A stretch of DNA of 8,734 bases from an uncultured Sphingomonadales bacterium (lineage in GTDB: Bacteria > Pseudomonadota > Alphaproteobacteria > Sphingomonadales > Sphingomonadaceae): contig CALDKP010000181.1 in assembly GCA_937898535.1 (NCBI GenBank), positions 1 through 8,734 on the forward strand. Direction: 5' to 3'. Both the position numbers and the translations under genes were made by a program. The notes beneath the pieces were generated by a model, which saw only the letters and a program-made list of their open reading frames with translations, made no database searches and was not told the DNA's origin. Shown here piece by piece: positions 1 to 5,751 of this stretch. The first letter of the stretch is position 1; each line of letters begins with the position of its first letter.

Positions 1-143
1 AGGCGGTACGTCGCGCCGACTTGTCCTGTGCCTATGGCGTGCGATTCAACGGATATGACCTTGGCATCATAGCCATTTTTATGCAGCTGCTCCGTCAACC
101 AGGCGGGGGTCATATCGGCCAGACTGGGGATTGCATCAATCAT
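1..143 (-). CDS. Phosphotransferase family protein (APH/choline-kinase fold), N-terminal fragment
   Basis: Only the first 47 codons lie in the window; the gene continues past the left edge. Read on the minus strand from an ATG at 143-141, it begins MIDAIPSLADMTPAWLTEQL and reaches IGTGQVGATYR at the edge. A 'TPxWLTExL' helix followed by 'IGTGQxG' about 20 residues later is the usual opening of aminoglycoside-phosphotransferase/ecdysteroid-kinase-like proteins, where the Gly-rich stretch forms the nucleotide-binding loop; that family knowledge is the basis of the call. The catalytic HxD and DxD motifs lie outside the window, so activity cannot be judged and the substrate is unknown. The start overlaps the end of the preceding gene by 8 nt (136-143), and AAGAG just upstream can serve as ribosome binding site, so translation is probably coupled to that gene. 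Confidence 0.75.
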   Translation of the reverse strand, partial: MIDAIPSLADMTPAWLTEQLHKNGYDAKVISVESHAIGTGQVGATYR

Positions 144-1230
144 TGAAGATACTCTTCAGACCCAGCGGTTCATAAGCACCAAGGATCAACTGTTCGAGAA
201 TGCCTATACCTATGTGACTTTCGCTACCGAGCGTCATGGTAACGCGAGAGACGGCCTGTATGTGGAGATGATCAGCGCGGCCTGCTTCAACGGTCGTCAG
301 GTCAATATCTTCGCGCGCTACAGTTAATGCACCCTTCCAACCACCATGCGGCCATTCCGGGTGGCCGTAGCCGATGCCGCGCATGAGAAAAGCCGTACCC
401 GGTTCAAAGACGGCCGTGACATGTCGCCCATCTGGGAATTCTGCTTTCAGGACGGCCTGTTCCGCGTGACGCCAGCCGGGCTTAAGCGTGACCGCCATTT
501 CGCACGCGTCGCTTTCCAACATTTCATGCGCAGCTGCGCCGTCCGGGCACCATACCGCCCGGATATTCCAGTGTCGGCCCTGCGCATCATCATTCACATG
601 AAAATAGAGTGCGCCATCCTGAAAATTCACGGGGCTCCACAGCCAGTAGAACTGGGGGATAGTTTGCGGGACGGTGGGCTGTGGGTCGCTGGCGCCAATG
701 GGGCGGATACCCCAACTGCGATCACGCGTACCAACAGCGCCGTCGATATCCCGCCGAATGCCATCTACTTCAATCCAGCCCTGCCAATGCCCGTTTTGCG
801 TCATGCGGGTATAATCCATAAAGGTCCGCGGCCCGATCCTTCGGGTGAAGCGCGGCTCTTCAACCGGGAATGCTCGGCCAACAAAGGTCAGATTGGCGGA
901 GATTCCTTCATGGTTGTCGACGACAACACGCAACGATTTAAGTGGTTCGAGTATCTCAATGGTGATGGGCCCGACGGTGAGATCCATCCGTTCCATATCC
1001 AATAGGCGGGAGGCATGAACGCAATGTTGGACATCGCCTCGGATGCAGGAAAAATGCGCATCGGCAACATTAAGGTGCGGATAAACCCCAAAGGCGATCG
1101 CGAAAAAGTCGCTGCCATCTGACGTATAGCCGTTAAAGAAATACCGGTCGTAAAAGTTCCTGTCTGTCCCGGAATATGCGATGGGCTCAGGTGTCTGGTG
1201 AATCGGATATTCGTCGCCTTTAGTGAGCAT
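136..1230 (-). CDS. Uncharacterised CrtC/AttH-like protein (DUF7064/DUF7065 type)
   Basis: A 364-residue soluble protein with no signal peptide or membrane segment. It is rich in Trp, Gly and alternating beta-type sequence. Recognisable landmarks are GTRDRSWGIRP (residues 167-177), which resembles the 'RDHSWGxR' motif of hydroxyneurosporene-synthase/AttH-like double beta-barrel proteins, and GHPEWPHGGWKG (289-300), which I associate with DUF7064-type proteins. The family assignment is from memory of these motifs. The biochemical function is unknown; a lipid or terpenoid ligand is only a guess from the fold. The ATG at 1230-1228 is well supported: AGGAGG lies 7 nt upstream on the minus strand (1238-1243). 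The gene lies 85 bp downstream of the histidine kinase on the same strand, and its final codons overlap the start of the phosphotransferase gene (shared ATGATTGA), so these two at least form an operon. Confidence 0.7.
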   Translation of the reverse strand: MLTKGDEYPIHQTPEPIAYSGTDRNFYDRYFFNGYTSDGSDFFAIAFGVYPHLNVADAHFSCIRGDVQHCVHASRLLDMERMDLTVGPITIEILEPLKSLRVVVDNHEGISANLTFVGRAFPVEEPRFTRRIGPRTFMDYTRMTQNGHWQGWIEVDGIRRDIDGAVGTRDRSWGIRPIGASDPQPTVPQTIPQFYWLWSPVNFQDGALYFHVNDDAQGRHWNIRAVWCPDGAAAHEMLESDACEMAVTLKPGWRHAEQAVLKAEFPDGRHVTAVFEPGTAFLMRGIGYGHPEWPHGGWKGALTVAREDIDLTTVEAGRADHLHIQAVSRVTMTLGSESHIGIGILEQLILGAYEPLGLKSIFND

Positions 1231-1237
1231 CAGCCTG

Positions 1238-1243
1238 CCTCCT
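1238..1243 (-). promoter_or_regulatory. Strong Shine-Dalgarno for the CrtC/AttH-like gene
   Basis: The minus strand reads AGGAGG followed by 7 nt and the ATG at 1230-1228. This is the best ribosome binding site in the window and fixes that start. The 85-bp spacer around it (1231-1315) shows no convincing promoter or terminator, so the gene may be reached by read-through from the kinase. Confidence 0.75.
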
Positions 1244-1315
1244 CCCTATAATCTTTTGGCGTTTCTGGGCAGGACGTCGTTTTCCAGAAGGATGCAATCC
1301 TCGTATGCACCGCTC

Positions 1316-2716
1316 TCAGGCTGGAATTGTGAGTTCAAATACAACCTGATTTCCGTCCACTACACGATAGCCAAGATCGCCTTTATGCATTTCCGCGACT
1401 TTTCTAACGATGTATAATCCTAATCCGGACCCTTGGTAGTTGCTATCAACGCCCCGCCTATTCAGCTGGAATATGTCGGCGTTCAGCATTGAAGGATCGA
1501 TGAGTTCATTTTTCACGCGGATGACAACTGCCAGTTTTTCTTCATCGGTCACCAGTTCGAACAATATTGATGAGTTGGATGGAGAATATTTGAGGGCATT
1601 TTCAAGCAGATTGCGGATTGCCAGGCGCAAAACAATAGGGTCAGCATCGGTGTAGATTACCGGCTCTTCCAACCTCGTGTAAATCCGATCGCGCTGTAAC
1701 GGGTCTAGGTCCATGAGCGCGAGTTGGGACACATTACACAAATCAGTCGGGCAAAGTTGTATTGGTCGCCCCTCGGTGATCAAGGTTGCGCCTAAAATTG
1801 AGTTGGATATCGAAAGCACAATGGAATTCAACGTTGACTGGGCGTTCGCCACATTCCGTTGAACGGTCTCGGGCGCTGTCTGTGCGCGCCCTAATTGGTC
1901 ACCAACTGCTTGCAACGCGGCCTGCGCAGTATTGAGCGGCTGGCGCACTTCATGGGTTAGCATTTTGAGAAGATGATAACGTTCCGCTGCAAGCGCAGTG
2001 CTCAGTAGCTCTTTCTGCTTCGTCTTTTCTATATTTGTTTGGAGCCGGCTATTCCTGCGCAATTGCAAAAATTGTTCGCGGTTCTGCCGCGCGACGATAA
2101 GCCCGATAAACGCCATATGAAAAAAGAACATGAACGCGCACAATAAAATAAGGTGTATTAATTGACCATGGCTAGGTCCGGAAAACCTCATGTGATCGCC
2201 CAAGGGATAGGCCTGTACTAACATGTACAAAAAGCCAAGCACTGACGCCACCAGCATTCCAACGGCTGGATAGACCGCACCCAGCCCGGACCACATTCTG
2301 TTTGAATATATGTATAAAATGCATGATGTCGTCGCTGTGATGCCAGCTAAGGAAATCAAAGCAAGACGGTAAGGGCTATCCATAAAAATAATGATCGCCA
2401 ACGCAAAGACGCATGCGAAAATTGATAGGATATTTGGCAATATATTTGATTTGCGCCAAATTATGGGACTTGCGAAAGACAGGGATTTTAAGGATCCAGC
2501 GAAGACTGCGATGGCCGCGCCTATACCTGATAAGGTATCATTCGAATGTACAATTGATTGTGCAACAAATATGCTACCAATTATGCCTACAAAATTAGAC
2601 GCCAACCAGATAATTACCGATCTGCTTTGATATTTTAAAATCAAAATGCAAATCGAAAACGCCAGAATTTCAAATATGTAAACATATTGAAACAGCAGAG
2701 GCGCTTCAAATTGCAT
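1316..2716 (-). CDS. Orphan membrane sensor histidine kinase
   Basis: A 466-residue protein. Residues 1-210 hold about seven hydrophobic segments (roughly 10-27, 33-55, 63-83, 93-112, 117-137, 145-170 and 187-208), a membrane sensor module I cannot assign to a named family. A charged linker (210-245) leads to a HisKA-type H-box, LTHEVRQPLN, with phospho-accepting His255. The catalytic domain has the N-box NLLENALKYSP (Asn373) and the glycine-rich GSGLGLYIV (429-437). The G1 box, usually DxGxG, is replaced by VKNELIDPS (401-409), as in kinases of the 'V-x-N-P' type. It should autophosphorylate and pass phosphate to a response regulator, but none is encoded in the window. The ATG at 2716 has a GAGG sequence upstream at slightly long spacing. 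The membrane-coding part is far more AT-rich than the neighbouring genes, suggesting separate acquisition. The input signal and target genes are unknown. Confidence 0.88.
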   Translation of the reverse strand: MQFEAPLLFQYVYIFEILAFSICILILKYQSRSVIIWLASNFVGIIGSIFVAQSIVHSNDTLSGIGAAIAVFAGSLKSLSFASPIIWRKSNILPNILSIFACVFALAIIIFMDSPYRLALISLAGITATTSCILYIYSNRMWSGLGAVYPAVGMLVASVLGFLYMLVQAYPLGDHMRFSGPSHGQLIHLILLCAFMFFFHMAFIGLIVARQNREQFLQLRRNSRLQTNIEKTKQKELLSTALAAERYHLLKMLTHEVRQPLNTAQAALQAVGDQLGRAQTAPETVQRNVANAQSTLNSIVLSISNSILGATLITEGRPIQLCPTDLCNVSQLALMDLDPLQRDRIYTRLEEPVIYTDADPIVLRLAIRNLLENALKYSPSNSSILFELVTDEEKLAVVIRVKNELIDPSMLNADIFQLNRRGVDSNYQGSGLGLYIVRKVAEMHKGDLGYRVVDGNQVVFELTIPA

Positions 2717-2753
2717 TGTGCATTCTACCTCGCCTCACTGTGTGTCCAGCAGC

Positions 2754-2782
2754 CATAAAGCTGGTTAGCCGAGCACTGTCAA
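2754..2782 (-). promoter_or_regulatory. Candidate sigma-70-type promoter for the histidine kinase
   Basis: On the minus strand a perfect TTGACA (2782-2777) is followed by 17 nt and TTTATG (2759-2754), a weak -10 matching 3 of 6 consensus bases. Transcription would begin near 2747, about 30 nt before the kinase ATG at 2716. The exact -35 and ideal spacing support it; the poor -10 limits confidence. Confidence 0.4.
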
Positions 2783-2839
2783 CATTCAGGAGACTGCACT
2801 GCTTCGAAAAAAACTGCGTGATTTGATGTCTGTGTGCCT

Positions 2840-2879
2840 TGTTGCGAAAAAGACGCTGAAATACCCATGTATCGCAACA
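2840..2879. repeat. Inverted repeat TGTTGCGA / TCGCAACA
   Basis: TGTTGCGA (2840-2847) and its exact reverse complement TCGCAACA (2872-2879) are separated by 24 bp in the divergent intergenic region. The length and symmetry fit either a regulator binding to two half-sites or a hairpin. It lies upstream of both candidate promoters, outside them. Chance occurrence cannot be excluded. Confidence 0.4.
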
Positions 2880-2928
2880 TCAATTTTGCGGCGATGAAGT
2901 CTTAATAGGGTCGTCAATTTTCCGCTTC

Positions 2929-3002
2929 GCGCCGCGTAGCGTCAATCATTTCCTTGCACCTCTCGCCTAAGCGGGCATAGATACTATCGTCGCTAGCGGC
3001 GC
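2929..3002. repeat. Imperfect inverted repeat bracketing the transporter promoter
   Basis: GCGCCGCGTAGCG (2929-2941) and CGCTAGCGGCGC (2991-3002, reverse complement GCGCCGCTAGCG) match except for one extra base. They flank the candidate transporter promoter at 2954-2983. The right arm contains the 8-bp palindrome CGCTAGCG (2991-2998). The placement suggests an operator pair or a hairpin in the leader, but the arms are GC-rich and such matches are easier to obtain by chance. Confidence 0.35.
2954..2985 (+). promoter_or_regulatory. Candidate promoter for the POT transporter
   Basis: TTGCAC (2954-2959) could be a -35 element. Possible -10 elements are TAGATA (2978-2983, 18-bp spacer) and GATACT (2980-2985, 20-bp spacer). 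Either would place the transcript start about 30-35 nt before the TTG start codon. The match to consensus is only moderate. Confidence 0.28.
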
Positions 3003-3012
3003 ACAGAATTTC

Positions 3013-3028
3013 GGGGGGAATAAGCTTG
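3013..3028 (+). promoter_or_regulatory. Ribosome binding site and TTG start of the transporter
   Basis: The run GGGGGGAA at 3013-3020 lies a few bases before a TTG at 3026-3028. No ATG or GTG in the same frame lies near this ribosome binding site, and the next in-frame ATG falls inside the conserved ExxER helix (residue 27). TTG is therefore the start by elimination. Confidence 0.65.
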
Positions 3029-4390
3029 GATAAGATCGAACAAATCGCGAATGGCCAGCCGTCTGGTCACCCCAAAGGTCTGTACTATTTGTCTTTCACA
3101 GAGATGTGGGAGCGCTTTTCCTTTTATGGCATGTCTGCGCTGCTGACGCTCTATATGGTAAAAGAGCTGCTGCAGCCTGAAAACGCGGCGCAAGTCATTG
3201 GGTTAGCTGCGCTGCGCGATATGTTCGAATTTCGCGGACCGATGAGCGACGTGGCTTTTTCGGCGATTATCTATGGTTGGTATGCGGGCCTTGTCTATTT
3301 CACGCCTATGGTTGGGGGTTGGGTTGCCGACCGTATATTGGGTGCAAAGCGCACGGTGATGATCGGCGTAGTGCTGATGAGCGCAGGGCATCTGGCGATG
3401 TCCTTTTATGCCAGCTTCCTATTTGCGCTCTTGCTGCTGATCCTTGGATCTGGATTTCTCAAGGGCAATATTTCCGCGCAGGTCGGGGCGCTTTACCCTC
3501 GCTCGGATGAATCCATGCGGTCGCGCGGTTTCACCATTTTCTCGACAGGCATTTGCATTGGGGCGGCGAGCGGGCCGTTCGTGACGGGGTTGGTTGCAGC
3601 CATCTATGGCTGGCATGCCGGTTTTGCGGTTGCGGCGGCTTTGATGTTGATCGCGCTCGTCGCCTATATTCTGGGCCAAAAGCACCTGCCGGATGACCGT
3701 CCGGTGGCGCGCAAACGGGAAAAGGCCCCAGCCATGACCGCCGCTGAACGCAAACGGGTGGCGGTGCTTTTGCTTGTCATTGCGCTCACCATACCCGCTG
3801 AAATTGCTTACCCGATGGTGTGGAGCATCGGCATATTGTGGGTCGATCAATATGTGAATTTGGCGACATCGCTTGGCGAGGTGCCATCGAGCTGGTTTGC
3901 ATCGATGGACTCGCTTGGTTCTGTCCTTGCCGCGCCTGCGTTGATTACATTTTGGGCATGGCAGGCCAAGCGTGGCAGCGAACCAAGCAGCGTTACAAAA
4001 GTCGGTATTGGAACATGCATTATTGGCATTGCCGCACTTCTTTTCGCGTATGGCAATTTAGGACTGAGTGAACCAGACAGTGTGGGCGCTGGGTGGGCAA
4101 TCGCGGGTTGGCTCATCATGGGGCTTGCGTGGATGTATTATTGGCCGACGACGCTGGCCATCGTCAGCAGGGCGGCGCCTCCGGGGATGGGCTCTTTTCT
4201 GATGGGGGTTGCGTTTCTCTCGCCCTTTGTCGCACATGTGCTCGCTGGATGGGTTGGCAGCTATTTTGACCAAATGAGCCCGTCGGTTTTCTGGGCGATG
4301 GACGCGGCCATCGCTTTTGTGGGTGGGATGCTGATTTTGCTGCTCCGCAAACGCCTCCAAACTGCGCTGGATCCGGATCTGTCAGCTTAA
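3026..4390 (+). CDS. POT/PTR-family proton-coupled oligopeptide transporter (divergent MFS)
   Basis: A 454-residue inner-membrane protein, nearly all hydrophobic helices, of the major facilitator superfamily. It should import di- or tripeptides or related compounds with protons. POT signatures are clear in the N-terminal half: the ExxER motif in TEMWERFSFYG (Glu26, Glu29, Arg30), GGWVADRILG (98-106), and GSGFLKGNIS (141-150) with the conserved TM4 Lys146. The TM5 motif, usually with an Asn, reads GICIGAASGP. In TM10 the usual 'GExxxSP' motif is replaced by AWMYYWP (368-374), so the glutamate used for proton/peptide coupling in characterised POTs is absent. It is somewhat shorter than characterised bacterial POTs, and a charged cytoplasmic loop lies near 219-245. 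It is divergently transcribed from the kinase and its TAA overlaps the TAA of the converging oxidoreductase gene. The substrate cannot be told from sequence; the TM10 change may mean altered specificity. Confidence 0.85.
   Translation: MDKIEQIANGQPSGHPKGLYYLSFTEMWERFSFYGMSALLTLYMVKELLQPENAAQVIGLAALRDMFEFRGPMSDVAFSAIIYGWYAGLVYFTPMVGGWVADRILGAKRTVMIGVVLMSAGHLAMSFYASFLFALLLLILGSGFLKGNISAQVGALYPRSDESMRSRGFTIFSTGICIGAASGPFVTGLVAAIYGWHAGFAVAAALMLIALVAYILGQKHLPDDRPVARKREKAPAMTAAERKRVAVLLLVIALTIPAEIAYPMVWSIGILWVDQYVNLATSLGEVPSSWFASMDSLGSVLAAPALITFWAWQAKRGSEPSSVTKVGIGTCIIGIAALLFAYGNLGLSEPDSVGAGWAIAGWLIMGLAWMYYWPTTLAIVSRAAPPGMGSFLMGVAFLSPFVAHVLAGWVGSYFDQMSPSVFWAMDAAIAFVGGMLILLLRKRLQTALDPDLSA
4387..4390. 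other. Overlapping convergent stop codons (TTAA)
   Basis: The transporter ends with TAA at 4388-4390 on the plus strand and the oxidoreductase ends with TAA at 4389-4387 on the minus strand. The two coding regions overlap tail to tail by 4 bp, leaving no space for an intergenic terminator. Confidence 0.95.
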
Positions 4391-5751
4391 GAAATCCGGG
4401 CGCCTTGGCGGAGCAGTTCCCGTTGCACTGCGCTGATATCAATTTCGTCAAAGTCCCGGTCCGTCTTGACCGCCAACGCCGCAGCAACGCCGGCACCTTG
4501 TCCGGCAACCGCGCAACACATCATGTTGCGGACGGCAGCATGACTGACCTTGTCGCCGCCAATGACACGACCGGCGGTAATCAGGTGCTTCACATTTTTT
4601 GGAACCATCGACCGATAGGGAAGGTGAAAATAGCGGCCCGTCGTCGGCAAAATAAGATAGCCATAGCCGTCGATGAATTCAGGAAAAATGCCGATGCTGT
4701 CGTCAAAGCGGCCTTGTTCCATCACATCATCTGCGGTCATATTGTAAACCGCATCAATTTTGCGCGTATCGCGAATGCCCAGAGTCATGCCGAAGTTGCG
4801 CAGCTTTGCATCTTCGCAGCCGGGCATGAAGGCCTGCAACGCCGCAATGGCGTGCATCGCCTGCTTTCGCCCCGCCATTTCGCCATGGGTTAGGGCATCG
4901 GGATCCGTGCCGTCCAGATACAGGTGACACAAGTTGAGATAGGTGAGGTCCCCCTGATCGGAAACGGTGCCCCATGTGCCCGCCATGGTTTTCACACTGT
5001 CGGGGATGAGCCCTGCCTCCAGCGCCTTTTGGAACGGCTTGCGCAAAAAGGGCGAGAACATTTCATCCTCTTTGCCGCTGGTGATCACTTCCCACTCTCC
5101 GCCGACGGCCCAGTCACCATAAGTTTGCGGGTCGGCCTTTACGGCGTCAATAAACCGCGTCTTGTTAACCCCGCACATCGAAAACATGACCGAGACGGAC
5201 ATCATTTCGTCGACGGGGTGCATATGCGTTGGCGCACCGGCCCGGTGGGCAATGTCGGCGTCGCCTGTCGCGTCAATCACGCGTTTGGCGAGGATGGCTT
5301 CGCGGCCCGCTTTGCTTTCGACAATGACGCCACGGATTATGTTGCCATCCATGATGGGCGCGACACATAATCGGTGCAGCATCGGAATGACGCCTGCTTC
5401 CTCGACAAGCGTATCTGCAACGAACTTGAATCCTTCGGCATCGAGGCTGTGGCTGATGGATTGCGGCTCGGGCATTGCCGCGCCCATCAACTTGGCGCGG
5501 TCTTCAAATTCACGCCCGATACCTTCGCTGTCGATCGTAGCTGGGTGCCGATACCATGCAAAGCCCTCGACCCCGACCTGCGTGATATTGCCACCGAAGC
5601 AGCCATAACGTTCAAGCAACGTCGTTTCGACGCCCGCCCGTGCCGACGCCAAAGCCGCGGCAAGGCCACCGGGGCCGGAGCCAATGACGAGAACGTCCGT
5701 TTGCCGGATCACGTCAATCTGGCGTGCGGGCTCGAGGATAGTGTTTGTCAT
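4387..5751 (-). CDS. FAD-dependent oxidoreductase (FAD_oxidored, PF12831-like)
   Basis: A flavoprotein of 454 residues from the chosen ATG. The dinucleotide-binding motif VLVIGSGPGGLAAALASARAG carries G24-x-G26-x-x-G29, followed by ERYGCFGGNIT, the acidic ribose-binding end of the second strand plus the Cys-x-Gly-Gly element seen in this family. VIDATGDADIAHRAGAP is the second FAD contact, and the C-terminal GRVIGGDKVSHAAVRNMMCC with the following Ala/Gly-rich helix closes the FAD site. The reaction and substrate are unknown. The frame opens at a TTG at 5769, but the ATG at 5751 is preferred because it overlaps the stop of the preceding gene as ATGA (5748-5751), the usual sign of translational coupling. 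It is the last gene of the BetB-BetA-like operon, and its TAA overlaps that of the convergent peptide transporter. It is not a member of the classical bet operon, so its link to choline oxidation is inferred from position only. Confidence 0.85.
   Translation of the reverse strand: MTNTILEPARQIDVIRQTDVLVIGSGPGGLAAALASARAGVETTLLERYGCFGGNITQVGVEGFAWYRHPATIDSEGIGREFEDRAKLMGAAMPEPQSISHSLDAEGFKFVADTLVEEAGVIPMLHRLCVAPIMDGNIIRGVIVESKAGREAILAKRVIDATGDADIAHRAGAPTHMHPVDEMMSVSVMFSMCGVNKTRFIDAVKADPQTYGDWAVGGEWEVITSGKEDEMFSPFLRKPFQKALEAGLIPDSVKTMAGTWGTVSDQGDLTYLNLCHLYLDGTDPDALTHGEMAGRKQAMHAIAALQAFMPGCEDAKLRNFGMTLGIRDTRKIDAVYNMTADDVMEQGRFDDSIGIFPEFIDGYGYLILPTTGRYFHLPYRSMVPKNVKHLITAGRVIGGDKVSHAAVRNMMCCAVAGQGAGVAAALAVKTDRDFDEIDISAVQRELLRQGARIS

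Larger units (their letters stand above)
2717..3025. other. 309-bp divergent intergenic region between kinase and transporter
   Basis: There is no gene here. It separates the minus-strand kinase start (2716) from the plus-strand transporter start (3026). It contains the two candidate promoters listed separately, an 8-bp inverted repeat TGTTGCGA/TCGCAACA (2840-2847 and 2872-2879), a near-perfect inverted repeat around the transporter promoter (2929-2941 and 2991-3002), and TCAATTTT twice (2880-2887, 2914-2921) with a related TCAATCAT at 2942-2949. No small ORF with a convincing ribosome binding site and no RNA gene was recognised. Confidence 0.7.

Noticed and set aside
346..1005. A 219-codon plus-strand frame opposite the CrtC/AttH-like gene
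   Set aside because: The minus-strand gene has an excellent Shine-Dalgarno and family motifs. The antisense product looks random and has no supporting start signal.
1263..1289. Possible terminator hairpin (TTCTGG / CCAGAA) after the histidine kinase
   Set aside because: A stem of only 6 bp with a 15-nt loop and no T-run on the minus strand; too weak to call a terminator. A nearby 5-bp stem (AGGAT/ATCCT around 1290) is weaker still.
4370..4379. 10-bp perfect palindrome GATCCGGATC near the end of the transporter gene
   Set aside because: It encodes ordinary C-terminal residues of the transporter, has no loop to form a hairpin, and palindromes of this size occur by chance.
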